Translations under genes and position numbers: made by a program | The notes under the pieces: model-generated | The model's input: only the letters and a program-made list of their open reading frames with translations | What the model was told of the DNA's origin: nothing | The model's database searches: none | From: CAZUDI01 sp964618975 | Lineage (GTDB): Bacteria > Desulfobacterota > Desulfomonilia > UBA1062 | Direction: 5' to 3' | Length of the DNA stretch: 64,000 nucleotides | Assembly (NCBI GenBank): GCA_964618975.1 | Contig: CAZUDI010000008.1 | Span: 13,117-77,116, forward strand | Part shown: positions 24,808-34,636 of the stretch, piece by piece | How the letters are laid out: every line of letters begins with the position of its first letter | How positions within the stretch are numbered: position 1 is the first letter of the stretch

Positions 24808-25889
24808 GCAGCACACCCCAACCCACCCCCTGGCTTCTGACGATCCCCCCCTATATCCCGGGGACCTCGAAGGAAGAGATCGCTCAGCGCTTTGGGATCG
24901 CGCATCCCATCAAGCTCGCCTCCAACGAAAACCCTCTGGGTCCCTGCCCCGCGGCGGTACGGGCCGTGAACGAGGCCGCCTCCCGCATGCACCTCTACCC
25001 CGATGCCGAGGCCAGGGAACTCAGGCTTGAAGCGGCCGCCTTCTTCGGCTGCCGCAAGGGTCAGATCATCGCCGGTAACGGCTCCGACGAGATCATCGAT
25101 CTCATCTGCCGGGCCTTCCTGCGCCCGGGGGATGAGGTGCTTATCCCGGCTGTCACCTTCAGCTACTACGCCATCGCCGCGGGCGCCTGCGGGGCGCAGG
25201 TCAGGAGTGCCCCCATGCAAGACCTGGCCATCGACGTCGAGGCGCTGATCCGGGCCGTAGGGAAGGAGACGCGCATCATCTTCGTGGCCAACCCCAACAA
25301 CCCCACCGGCACCCACCTGAGCGCCGCCCAAATGCGGTACCTGCTGCAGGCGCTTCCCGCTCACGTGCTCGTGGTGGTGGACGAGGCCTACGCCGCCTTT
25401 GCCCGCGCCCCCGACTTCGAAGGCGCCCTGGGGCTCCTCGAGACGCACCCCAACCTCATCGTGATGAACACCCTCTCCAAATCGCACGGGCTGGCCGGGC
25501 TGCGCATCGGTTTCGGCTTCATGGGCGAATCCCTGCACGACCTCATCATGCGCATCAAGCCGCCCTTCAACATGAACCTGCTGGCCATCACCGCCGGACG
25601 CGCCGCCCTGGCCGACCGCGACTTCCTGGAGGCCACCCTCGAACTCACCTGGAAGGGGATCGACCAGCTGCGCCGGGGCTGCGCCGCCCTCGGACTTCCC
25701 TGCGGCGAGACCCAGACCAACTTCGCTCTCGTGCACCTCGGCGGGCGCGCCCGAGGGGTCTATGACGCGCTCCTCGAGCGCGGCATCATCACCCGGCACA
25801 TGCCCGTGCTCGAGGAGTACCTGCGGGTAAGCGTGGGGCTGCCCGATGAAAACGCGGCCTTCCTCGAGCACCTGAAAGAGGTGCTATGA
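24804..25889 (+). CDS. hisC: HisC-type aminotransferase (histidinol-phosphate / aromatic)
   Basis: 361 residues, a class I/II PLP aminotransferase of the HisC group. KLASNENPLGPCPAAV is the HisC start signature, GNGSDEIIDLICRAFL and FVANPNNPTG are conserved, and the Schiff-base Lys lies in NTLSKSHGLAGLRIGFG. Position between pheA and tyrA suggests it transaminates phenylpyruvate and hydroxyphenylpyruvate (or prephenate), an established broad specificity of some HisC enzymes; histidinol-phosphate is possible too. GTG start with GGGAGG upstream and GTGA overlap with pheA; ATGA overlap with tyrA. Confidence 0.88.
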   Translation: MSSTPQPTPWLLTIPPYIPGTSKEEIAQRFGIAHPIKLASNENPLGPCPAAVRAVNEAASRMHLYPDAEARELRLEAAAFFGCRKGQIIAGNGSDEIIDLICRAFLRPGDEVLIPAVTFSYYAIAAGACGAQVRSAPMQDLAIDVEALIRAVGKETRIIFVANPNNPTGTHLSAAQMRYLLQALPAHVLVVVDEAYAAFARAPDFEGALGLLETHPNLIVMNTLSKSHGLAGLRIGFGFMGESLHDLIMRIKPPFNMNLLAITAGRAALADRDFLEATLELTWKGIDQLRRGCAALGLPCGETQTNFALVHLGGRARGVYDALLERGIITRHMPVLEEYLRVSVGLPDENAAFLEHLKEVL

Positions 25890-26713
25890 AGATCGCCGTC
25901 ATCGGACTGGGGCTGATCGGCGCCTCCCTGGCGCGGGCGCTCAGCCCCACGCACGAGATCACGGGCATCGACCGCGAGGACGCCACGATCGAGGCCGCCA
26001 TACGCGAGAAGGTCATCGCCCGCGGCGGGGCGGACCTGAGCCTTACCGCCGCCTGCGACACGGTGGTCATCGCCCTGCCGGTGGGGTCGATCGTCCCCGT
26101 GGCCCACGAGCTGATCCCCTACCTCGAGGAGGGCTCGCTCCTGACGGACACGGGTTCCACCAAGGCGCACATCGTGCGCGAACTGAGCCCCCTCTGGCCA
26201 TGGTTTATCGGTTCCCACCCCATGGCCGGGACCGAGGACTCCGGCTACCGGGCCGGCTTCGCCGAACTCTTTGTTGGCGCGGTGAATATCCTCACCCCGA
26301 CACCGAACACCAGCGGGGAGACCCTCGCGCGCGTCCGGGGGCTGTGGGAGGCCTGCGGGGCTGCCAGCCTCTGCATGGACCCCGAGGAACACGACGAGCT
26401 CATGGCCCGCATCAGCCACCTGCCCCACCTGCTGAGCTTCGCCTTCATGCCGGTGGCCGGCGAGCTCACAGGCCACCAGGAACTGCTCGGCAGGGGCTTC
26501 AGGGACTTCACGCGCATCGCCGCCTCCGACCCGGTGATGTGGCGCGATATCTTTCTGGACAACCGCGCCCACCTGCTGGGGCTGATCGAAGACTACATCG
26601 GCCAGCTCAAGACCCTGAAGGACTGCCTCCGGAAGGGCGAGGGTCGCATCCTGGAGGACATCCTGAGCGCCCAACGCCACTTAAGGAGAATAATCGATGA
26701 TAATCCAAGGTGA
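25886..26713 (+). CDS. tyrA: Prephenate dehydrogenase
   Basis: 275 residues. The NAD(P) motif IAVIGLGLIGASLARAL is followed by VVIALPVGSIVP, LLTDTGSTKAHI, FIGSHPMAGTEDSGYRAG (prephenate-binding His/Gly segment) and ISHLPHLLSFAFM. It decarboxylates prephenate to 4-hydroxyphenylpyruvate. No ACT or mutase domain is attached, so chorismate mutase is supplied by PheA. ATGA overlap with hisC and 17-bp overlap with aroA. Confidence 0.93.
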   Translation: MKIAVIGLGLIGASLARALSPTHEITGIDREDATIEAAIREKVIARGGADLSLTAACDTVVIALPVGSIVPVAHELIPYLEEGSLLTDTGSTKAHIVRELSPLWPWFIGSHPMAGTEDSGYRAGFAELFVGAVNILTPTPNTSGETLARVRGLWEACGAASLCMDPEEHDELMARISHLPHLLSFAFMPVAGELTGHQELLGRGFRDFTRIAASDPVMWRDIFLDNRAHLLGLIEDYIGQLKTLKDCLRKGEGRILEDILSAQRHLRRIIDDNPR

Positions 26714-27941
26714 AATCAACGCACCCGGCGACAAGTCCATCTCGCACCGCGCCTTCATGCTGGCCAGCCTGGCCCGGGGCACGAGCACGATCAGGGGGGC
26801 GCTGGACTCTCAGGACGTCCGCAGCACACGTACGGCGCTGATCGCCCTGGGGGCCTCCATCACGCCCCAAGGCGATCTCTGGGTGGTCGAGGGCGGCGCG
26901 CTCACCGAACCCCAACAGGTCCTCGACGCCGGCAATTCCGGCACCACCGCCCGGCTGCTGAGCGGCATCCTGGCCGGAATCCCGGGGATGGCCATCCTCA
27001 CGGGCGACAGTTCCCTCATCCGCCGGCCCATGACACGCGTGATCGAGCCGCTGAGCGCCATGGGGGCCTCCTTTCTGGCCCGCAGCGGGGGGAGGCTGCC
27101 CCTGGCCGTCAGGGGTGGAGACCTTAAGGGCATCACCTATACCCTGCCGGTCCCCTCGGCCCAGGTCAAGTCGGCCGTCCTGCTGGCGGGGCTGAACGCC
27201 GCGGGGCGCACCCGGGTGAAGGAGACGCTCCCCAGCCGCGACCATACCGAGCGCATGCTGGCCTTCTTCGGGGCCACGCTCGGCCAGGAAGAGGGCTTCA
27301 TCAGCCTGAAAGGACCCCAGGAGCTCTCTTCCCGCGACATCCGGGTGCCGGGCGATCCATCCTCGGCCGCCTTTCCCGCGGTCTGGGCGGCGTGTACGCC
27401 GGGCAGCGAGCTCCTCATCCGGGGGGTGTGCCTGAATCCCACCCGGACGGCCTTGCTTGCGGTCCTTGAGCGCATGGGCGCCGAAATCGCCATCGAAAAC
27501 ACTCAGCTCTCGGCCGGGGAGCCCGTGGGTGATATCCTTATCCGGGGGGCCGAGCTTAAGGGGACCATCATCGAGGGCGCCGAGATACCGGGGCTCATCG
27601 ACGAGATCCCCATCCTGGCCGTAGCGGCCAGCCTGGCCCGGGGACGCACCACGATCCGGGATGCACGCGAGCTGCGCGTGAAGGAAACCGACCGCATCCA
27701 GGCCCTGGTGCAGGGATTTGCGGCCCTGGGGGCGGAGGTGACGGAACGAGAGGACGGTCTGATCATCGAGGGCCCGCTACGCCTCAGGCCGGGAGCGGTC
27801 CTCACCCACCTGGATCACCGGATCGCCATGGCCTTCCACATCCTCTCGCGGGCACTCGATATCGAGGTCACCCTGGACGACAGGACCTGTGTGGACATCT
27901 CCTATCCCGGATTCTTCGCGGCCATGGAGCAGCTGGCATGA
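26697..27941 (+). CDS. aroA: 3-phosphoshikimate 1-carboxyvinyltransferase (EPSP synthase)
   Basis: 414 residues. Signature segments are INAPGDKSISHRAFMLASLARG, LDAGNSGTTARLLSGILAG, GDSSLIRRPM, SAQVKSAVLLAGLNA, SRDHTERML, PGDPSSAAFPAVWA, RVKETDRI and LDHRIAMAF. It joins shikimate-3-phosphate and PEP. The active-site LDAGNSGTT run contains Gly-Asn-Ser-Gly, closer to the class II variants. TTAAGGAGA precedes the ATG. The stop overlaps the cmk start. Confidence 0.94.
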   Translation: MIIQGEINAPGDKSISHRAFMLASLARGTSTIRGALDSQDVRSTRTALIALGASITPQGDLWVVEGGALTEPQQVLDAGNSGTTARLLSGILAGIPGMAILTGDSSLIRRPMTRVIEPLSAMGASFLARSGGRLPLAVRGGDLKGITYTLPVPSAQVKSAVLLAGLNAAGRTRVKETLPSRDHTERMLAFFGATLGQEEGFISLKGPQELSSRDIRVPGDPSSAAFPAVWAACTPGSELLIRGVCLNPTRTALLAVLERMGAEIAIENTQLSAGEPVGDILIRGAELKGTIIEGAEIPGLIDEIPILAVAASLARGRTTIRDARELRVKETDRIQALVQGFAALGAEVTEREDGLIIEGPLRLRPGAVLTHLDHRIAMAFHILSRALDIEVTLDDRTCVDISYPGFFAAMEQLA

Positions 27942-28603
27942 GGCACCCCGTCATCACCATCGACGGCCCCTCGGGCACGGGCAAGTCCACCGTGGCGCGC
28001 CTGGTGGCTTCCAGGCTCGGTTTCGTCTTTCTCGACACCGGGGCCCTGTACCGCGCCTCGGCCGTGGCCATCGCGCATAAGGGCGTCGACCCGGATAACG
28101 CAGCGGCCTGCGCGGGCATCATCCGGGGCTCGGAGATCCGGCTCAACGGAGAAAGGGTCTTGCTCGATGGCCGGGACGTCAGCGACGAGATCCGCGCCCC
28201 CCACATCAGCCACCTGGCTTCCCTCATCGCTCGGCACCCCCCGGTGAGGCAGGCGCTGCTGGAGATTCAACGCGCCTTCCCACTGAAGGCCCCGGTGGTA
28301 GCCGAGGGACGCGACACCGGCTCGGTGGTCTTTCCGGAGGCCGCAGTCAAATTCTATCTGGACGCCGACCCGCGCGAACGGGCGCTCAGGCGCCAGCGTG
28401 ATCTGGAGCAGCAGGGGGTAGGCATGTCGCTCACAGAGGTTACCGAGGATATCGAGAGACGGGATCAGCGTGATCGGACGCGGGAGGTCTCCCCCCTGAT
28501 TGTCCCAAACCACGCTGTTGTTGTAAATACGACACACATGACACTGCAAGAGACCGTCGAGAATGTGATCGCCACGATACGGGAAACCCTAGCCGATCAG
28601 TAG
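27938..28603 (+). CDS. cmk: Cytidylate kinase
   Basis: 221 residues. The P-loop is ITIDGPSGTGKSTVARLVASRLG, followed by LDTGALYRASA, the NMP-binding insert, VVAEGRDTGSVVFPEA and the lid segment RALRRQRDLEQQG and RDQRDRTREVSPL. It phosphorylates CMP and dCMP. Linkage aroA-cmk is common in bacteria (often followed by rpsA, absent here). ATGA overlap with aroA. The last 15 bases overlap a convergent small gene. Confidence 0.94.
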   Translation: MRHPVITIDGPSGTGKSTVARLVASRLGFVFLDTGALYRASAVAIAHKGVDPDNAAACAGIIRGSEIRLNGERVLLDGRDVSDEIRAPHISHLASLIARHPPVRQALLEIQRAFPLKAPVVAEGRDTGSVVFPEAAVKFYLDADPRERALRRQRDLEQQGVGMSLTEVTEDIERRDQRDRTREVSPLIVPNHAVVVNTTHMTLQETVENVIATIRETLADQ

Positions 28604-28813
28604 GCGATCCTTATGGGACTGTCCCTCCTCGGAGCGCGACCGTCGCAGGTCGGCGGCAGTACATTCCACAATTTCCTTAGATAAATTAATAATATCCTTG
28701 TGGGCGAAGCCGTTCTTGATCAGTTCCTTGAAAAGCGTCTTGGCCAGGATCTTGGCCGCCCGCTCAGGGTCCATATTCTTCATTACCATATCAAGGCTTC
28801 CTCTTTTACTCAT
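28589..28813 (-). CDS. Small conserved-looking protein, unknown
   Basis: 74 residues, mostly helical and basic: DMVMKNMDPERAAKILAKTLFKELIKNGFAHKDIINLSKEIVECTAADLRRSR. No signal peptide, membrane segment or metal motif. GAGGA lies 7 nt before ATG 28813; the adjacent ATG and an upstream one are alternatives. Lower GC than its neighbours and convergent overlap with cmk. I do not recognise a family; the helix spacing would suit a small regulator or adaptor, which is a guess. Confidence 0.6.
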   Translation of the reverse strand: MSKRGSLDMVMKNMDPERAAKILAKTLFKELIKNGFAHKDIINLSKEIVECTAADLRRSRSEEGQSHKDRLLIG

Positions 28814-28869
28814 CATTCTTCCTCTCGACAATCAATTCGCACTTTCATGATATGCATGCATCGTGCCAT

Positions 28870-28897
28870 TTGACACCCACGCAATATCGCTCATTAT
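28870..28897 (+). promoter_or_regulatory. Candidate sigma70 promoter
   Basis: TTGACA (28870-28875), 16-bp spacer, CATTAT (28892-28897), about 120 bp before the membrane protein gene, in AT-rich sequence. Confidence 0.4.
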
Positions 28898-29016
28898 TAC
28901 CGTATGTTACAAGAGCGCCCTCCGCGGATCCCCCGTTGGAATGTGTTATTACTGCAATAGGGGTATCCAAATCAACACTTGCATATATTCACCGACTCCG
29001 ATAGTAACAGACCAAT

Positions 29017-29643
29017 ATGACACTGCAAATGAAAACCATGCCCCCCCTGGCAAGGAAGATCACCCGTGCCGAGGCACTCGTGGTCATGGCCCTGATCCTC
29101 GTCTGGCTGCTGGTGTGGGCCGTCATGGTGCACCAGCGCGAGGTCCACGTGCAGCGCATGCTCACCCTCCAGGAGGACATCCTGGCCCTGGCCGCGCCAT
29201 CCCTCACAATACAGGGTAAGGCAGCCAATCAGAGAGTCTGGCCTCTTAGAGCCGGGATACATTACCTTTTCATTCAAGACGATCTGATAACGGCCACCAG
29301 CGATCAGGTCCTCGCCGCCCAGGGACAGGCGGCCCTCTCCCGGGCCCTGCACGGAGAAGAGCTGCTCATCCACCTCAGGCGCACCCCCCAGGGCAGCGAC
29401 TGGTTCCGGGGAGACAAACTGTCCCCCCGGCAATGGGTCTCCTGGCGCACGGACCAGCAACAGACCACCCTGGCCCTGGTGGCCTCCGAGGAGGTCCTGC
29501 TGGGACTGTCCGGATTCTCCGACTTCCGGCTGATCCTGCTCGTATGCGCCGGACTGGCCTCCGGCCTGCTCCTGCTGGCACTCATCTGGGCCCTTTCCTG
29601 GCTGCGCATCTCGGCCCTGGCCGGGCTTCAGGGCGGCGACTGA
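29017..29643 (+). CDS. Two-pass membrane protein with periplasmic domain, unknown
   Basis: 208 residues. A membrane helix at about 20-40 (ALVVMALILVWLLVWAVMV), a periplasmic stretch of about 125 residues and a second helix at about 170-193 (FRLILLVCAGLASGLLLLALIWAL), ending in a short cytoplasmic tail. This is the layout of a bacterial sensor input module, but there is no HAMP, kinase, GGDEF or methyl-accepting output. ATG 29017 lacks a clear ribosome site; ATGs at 29032 and 29041 are alternatives. Function unknown. Confidence 0.65.
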   Translation: MTLQMKTMPPLARKITRAEALVVMALILVWLLVWAVMVHQREVHVQRMLTLQEDILALAAPSLTIQGKAANQRVWPLRAGIHYLFIQDDLITATSDQVLAAQGQAALSRALHGEELLIHLRRTPQGSDWFRGDKLSPRQWVSWRTDQQQTTLALVASEEVLLGLSGFSDFRLILLVCAGLASGLLLLALIWALSWLRISALAGLQGGD

Positions 29644-29685
29644 CTCTCCCGGGGCCGCCCCTCCTTCCGGGATACCCGCCCCCCC

Positions 29686-30915
29686 TCACATCTCCCGCGG
29701 CGTGCCCCGTTTCGGCCGACGCCGGCGCCGGCGTCGGCGTGGCCGACCAGCCTCCGCGTGGCGCCTGGCGAAGAGGGCCTCGAACGCCTCCCCTCCCCGG
29801 GGCAAATCCCCCTCCTCGATCAGGACGCACACCTGCGCGGCGTCCGCATAGCGCGAGCGCTTTTTCAGAGACCAGCGCATCTTCCCGGTGGCGAGGGCCT
29901 CACTCATGGACTGCACGATGATGATCGTCTGCAGGCAGCCTGCGCGCAGGGACTTGGGGATGGTGATCACCAGACCCGCGGCGTTCAAGACCTCGTTGAG
30001 CTCCTTGCCCCTGTCGACCCCGCGCCCCATGTCCGCGAGTCTTTGCTGTGCCCAAGGCCAGAACATCAGGGCGTAACACAGTTCCTGGGTGGGGATACGA
30101 CCCGCCTGGATGGCCCGGTCCAGGGCCTGAAGAAGCCTCTCCAGAGAGGAGAATGCCTGCGAATCCTGCACATAAAACTCGCCGACGGTCCCCCAGATAA
30201 TGGGCAGTATTCCGAAGTCCCGCATCTTGGAGATCAGCGGGCCCAGGTATCCCGATTTCACGTCCTTGTTGAGCTCTTCGAAGAGCCTGGCCCCCGAACA
30301 GGTCGCGAGCCTCTCGCGGTGGACCGCTACGGCCTGGGCCGTGGCCGCCTCGATATCGAACTGCAGCCTCACGGCATGGCGCAGCACGCGCCACATGCGC
30401 ACCGGGTCATCCTGGTAGCGCACATGGGGGTCGCCGATGATGCGGACCCTTTTGTCCCGGATGTCGGCCAGCCCGCCCACGTAGTCCACGATGGAGAAAT
30501 TGGCGATGTCATAGAACAGCCCGTTGATGGTGATATCGCGGCGGAAGGCGTCCTCTTCCGGGCTACCGAAGGTGTTGTTCTGGTCGATATCCTCTTCGTC
30601 GGGTTCGCGGCGAAAGGTGGCCACCTCGATAATGTTGTTGCCCTTAAAACGGATGTGGACCAGCCGGAAGCGCCGTCCGATGAGATAGGAATTGCCGAAG
30701 AGCTTCTTGATCTGTCCGGGGTGGGCGTCGGTCACCACGTCGAAATCCTTCGGCCGTTTCTCGAGGAGGAGGTCCCGAACCGCCCCGCCCACCAGGTAGG
30801 CCTTGAATCCGTTGCGGTGCAGCCGATAGAGCACCTTCAGGGCATCCGGGTCGACCTCGCGGCGCGACATGGCGTGGGAGGATCGCTCCAGAATCACCGG
30901 TTCACAATTGCTCAT
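29686..30915 (-). CDS. pcnB: Poly(A) polymerase I-like nucleotidyltransferase (PcnB)
   Basis: 409 residues. Nucleotidyltransferase head: AYLVGGAVRDLLLEKRPKDFDVVTDAHP with the catalytic Asp pair, then FRLVHIRF, EVATFR, EDAFRRDITINGLFYDI and the RNA-binding DDPVRMWRVLRHAVRLQFDIE. The C-terminus ends in a very basic tail (GRPRRRRRRRRPKRG), typical of PcnB rather than CCA-adding enzymes. It adds 3' A tails that promote RNA decay. Start 30915 overlaps the yacG end by 14 bp; an ATG at 30930 is also possible. Confidence 0.88.
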   Translation of the reverse strand: MSNCEPVILERSSHAMSRREVDPDALKVLYRLHRNGFKAYLVGGAVRDLLLEKRPKDFDVVTDAHPGQIKKLFGNSYLIGRRFRLVHIRFKGNNIIEVATFRREPDEEDIDQNNTFGSPEEDAFRRDITINGLFYDIANFSIVDYVGGLADIRDKRVRIIGDPHVRYQDDPVRMWRVLRHAVRLQFDIEAATAQAVAVHRERLATCSGARLFEELNKDVKSGYLGPLISKMRDFGILPIIWGTVGEFYVQDSQAFSSLERLLQALDRAIQAGRIPTQELCYALMFWPWAQQRLADMGRGVDRGKELNEVLNAAGLVITIPKSLRAGCLQTIIIVQSMSEALATGKMRWSLKKRSRYADAAQVCVLIEEGDLPRGGEAFEALFARRHAEAGRPRRRRRRRRPKRGTPREM

Positions 30916-31117
30916 CCTCGTCCTCATCATCTACGGGCTCCTCCCCCTGGATGCGATATCCCTCGCTGCTCCACTGGTGGAAGTCGAGATCCTTGCAGTG
31001 CCGGGAGCAAAAGGGTCGGTAGGGATTGCCCGCGTATTCCCTCCGCGCTCCGCAGACAGGGCATCTGACCATCAGCGTTCTTTTCTCAGGACACATTCCC
31101 TTGTCATTCCTTGTCAT
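30902..31117 (-). CDS. yacG: DNA gyrase inhibitor YacG-like zinc protein
   Basis: 71 residues. The zinc knuckle is CPVCGARREYAGNPYRPFCSRHC (C-x2-C, then F-C-S-x2-C), followed by KDLDFHQWSSEGYRI; both are YacG signatures. YacG binds GyrB and blocks DNA binding. The tail PVDDEDEDEQL is acidic. In-frame ATGs at 31096 and 31072 could shorten it; no ribosome site decides. Overlaps pcnB, so the two are co-transcribed. Confidence 0.88.
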   Translation of the reverse strand: MTRNDKGMCPEKRTLMVRCPVCGARREYAGNPYRPFCSRHCKDLDFHQWSSEGYRIQGEEPVDDEDEDEQL

Positions 31118-31296
31118 CTAATGGCAATCATCTTCTGAACTGCGTATATAGCACCCGGGGGGGCTTGTCAAATCACCATATCTACCGATGACGGCGCGTG
31201 GAGATTTCTTGATCTTCGGTAAGATTTCTATTGACTTCACATACTAAGAATGTTTTTTATGTCATAGTTGATCAAATCTAATTGTGGAATGAGGTC

Positions 31297-31941
31297 ATGC
31301 AAAAAAAAGTACGACGCAAAAGACAGATCCAGAGAAACCGGACCATTATCCTGCGGTCGGCCCGCAGTCTGTTTCACAAGAAGGGTTTCTACGCCACCAC
31401 CATGGAGGATATCGCCCAGCATTCGGGCTTTGACCGGAGGACCATCTACAACCACTTCACCAACAAAGAGGACATCTTCGCCGCCCTCATCTCCGGCATC
31501 CTTACTGACATGACGGAGGTCTACGACGAGATCACCTCCCAGGAAGAACTCAACGCCCTCGACAAACTCAGACGCCTCGTGGTCAGCCTCCTGGACCTCT
31601 ATATCGAGAACTCACAGTTGCTGAGCATCTTCATGTCCGAGTACGACACCGGCACCAAGAAGAAAAAACGGCAGACCTCCACCTTCATGCTGACCAATGT
31701 CCAGGCCTACAAGGACATCGATTCCCGCCTGACCAGGCTCATCGAGGAGGCCCAGGAGGCCGACCTGCTCGTGGACGTGCACCCCTACATCCTGGCCGGC
31801 GTGCTCAACGAACTCGTACTGCGCAGCGTCATGGTCCTGAACGACTCCCCCAAAACCATCAACAAGGACCGCATCATCCAGGATATCCTCCTGGTCATCG
31901 AGGGCAACGTCATCAAGAGCGGGACCCCGCTGAGACAATAA
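31297..31941 (+). CDS. TetR-family transcriptional regulator
   Basis: 214 residues. The N-terminal HTH is IILRSARSLFHKKGFYATTMEDIAQHSGFDRRTIYNHFTNKEDIFAALI, the classic TetR signature. The C-terminal ligand domain is helical and specific to an unknown effector (about 70-214, with a basic KKKKRQ stretch). TGAGG precedes ATG 31297. The upstream 150 bp are AT-rich, as for autoregulated TetR genes, but no palindromic operator stood out. No obvious target gene is adjacent. Confidence 0.87.
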   Translation: MQKKVRRKRQIQRNRTIILRSARSLFHKKGFYATTMEDIAQHSGFDRRTIYNHFTNKEDIFAALISGILTDMTEVYDEITSQEELNALDKLRRLVVSLLDLYIENSQLLSIFMSEYDTGTKKKKRQTSTFMLTNVQAYKDIDSRLTRLIEEAQEADLLVDVHPYILAGVLNELVLRSVMVLNDSPKTINKDRIIQDILLVIEGNVIKSGTPLRQ

Positions 31942-31995
31942 CCCCGTCCTGGTCCGTCGGCTGAGACCAGGCGGACCCGCGCCGCGGCAGCACCT

Positions 31996-32065
31996 CAATC
32001 ATGGGGACAGCCCCCCCTCGATGCCGGCGGCGGGGAATTCGACCCATAGCGATCCCCCCCCAGTC
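31996..32065 (+). repeat. Dispersed intergenic structured repeat, copy 7
   Basis: CAATCATGGGGACAG, a short GC-rich middle (CCGGCGGCGG), then GAATTCGACCCATAGCGAT. A shortened copy lacking the CCAGGGCAAGCC module; the ends pair ATGGG/CCCAT. Confidence 0.65.
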
Positions 32066-32112
32066 CTCAGACCCGCGCCCCAACCGGTCCACCATGAGGG
32101 ACGCTTTCTTCA

Positions 32113-32184
32113 CTCAGGGGTATGAGCCCCGGCTCAAGCCCCGGTCACGCCCTCAAGCCGCCTGCGGCGAGGCGTGACCGGGAG
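32113..32184 (+). repeat. Dispersed intergenic structured repeat, copy 8
   Basis: CTCAGGGGTATGAGCCCC, GGCTCAAGCCCCGGTCACGCC, GCCTGCGGCGAGGCGTGACCGG. It forms a strong hairpin because GGTCACGCC pairs with GGCGTGACC. Lies just beyond the groEL terminator. Confidence 0.65.
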
Positions 32185-32187
32185 GAG

Positions 32188-32223
32188 ACAAAAGAAGGGG
32201 GCCGGCTTTTAGCCGGCCCCCTT
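32188..32223 (-). terminator. Rho-independent terminator of groESL
   Basis: A 12-bp stem AAGGGGGCCGGC/GCCGGCCCCCTT (32195-32206 with 32212-32223) with a 5-nt loop, followed on the minus strand by CTTTTGTC. It lies 28 bp after the groEL stop. Confidence 0.88.
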
Positions 32224-32250
32224 GGGTGATTCGAATGAACTAGGCAGCGC

Positions 32251-33900
<1,650 letters not shown>

Positions 33901-33916
33901 CTGTCTTCCCCCTTTA

Positions 33917-34204
33917 TTATTCGACTATCCCGAGGATGTCGTCCTCTCTGAGAATCAGCATCTCCTGGCCTTCGATCTTGACATCGGTTCCGCCGTACTT
34001 GGAAAAGAGGACCTTGTCGCCCTGCTTCACATCCATGGGAATGAGTTTTCCGTCTTCCGTACGCTTGCCGCCACCGACCGCCATCACCACGCCCATCTGG
34101 GGCTTCTCTTTGGCCGTATCGGGGATAATGATCCCGCCGGAGGTCTTCTCCTCCTCCTCGATCCTCTTGACCAGCACTCTGTCATGCAGTGGTCTAACAC
34201 TCAT
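33917..34204 (-). CDS. groS: Co-chaperonin GroES (10 kDa)
   Basis: 95 residues. VRPLHDRVLVKRIEEEEKTSGGIIIPDTAKEKPQMG contains the mobile loop that caps GroEL. GDKVLFSKYGGTDVKIEGQEMLILREDDILGIVE closes the barrel. AAAGGAGGA precedes the ATG. Heat-shock operon with groL; the CIRCE operator lies 26 bp upstream of the start codon. Confidence 0.98.
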   Translation of the reverse strand: MSVRPLHDRVLVKRIEEEEKTSGGIIIPDTAKEKPQMGVVMAVGGGKRTEDGKLIPMDVKQGDKVLFSKYGGTDVKIEGQEMLILREDDILGIVE

Positions 34205-34229
34205 ACCGTTCCTCCTTTGTAGGGTATTA

Positions 34230-34256
34230 TTAGCACTCTGTTCTATTGAGTGCTAA
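34230..34256 (-). promoter_or_regulatory. CIRCE operator (HrcA-binding site)
   Basis: TTAGCACTC-N9-GAGTGCTAA, a perfect 9-9-9 CIRCE inverted repeat. HrcA repressor binding here couples groESL to heat shock. The hrcA gene is not in the window. Confidence 0.97.
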
Positions 34257-34258
34257 CA

Positions 34259-34287
34259 GGGATACCGGGAATGCAGTAAAAATTCAA
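34259..34287 (-). promoter_or_regulatory. Candidate sigma70 promoter of groESL
   Basis: Minus strand TTGAAT (34282-34287), 17-bp spacer, TATCCC (34259-34264), immediately upstream of CIRCE, so the operator would cover the transcription start. The -10 match is weak. Confidence 0.5.
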
Positions 34288-34538
34288 GCCCCATGACAAA
34301 GCCTGGCACAGTATCTGATTCAATGCGCTTCTCGTGCCGGCCCATGACATTCGAATAGCTAAATATTGCTTCGTTTTTCTCTCCATTTCGCCCGGCTATT
34401 CCCATCGGAGGCCTAGCCCCCCCTCCAGCACATGGGCATGGGGGATAAAGGATGCTCGTTGGCATAACCGTGCCGAGTCCATCCCCTGGGCGCAAACATT
34501 TGACAATACCTCCCGCGCTATGCCAAGATCCTCCCGTA

Positions 34539-34618
34539 AATCAAGGGACTCCCAGGGCAAGCCCTGGCCACCCCTTGAGGCCGTAAGCCGCAAGGGCCTG
34601 CGGGCAAAGCGATAAGAA
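34539..34618 (+). repeat. Dispersed intergenic structured repeat, copy 9
   Basis: AATCAAGGGACTCCCAGGGC, AAGCCCTGG, GCCGTAAGCCGCAAGGGC, then AAAGCGATAAG. A diverged copy ending just before the ribosome site of the next gene; the only structure in the 380-bp gap besides the groESL control region. Confidence 0.65.
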
Positions 34619-34636
34619 CCGTGTAAGGACGTGCAT

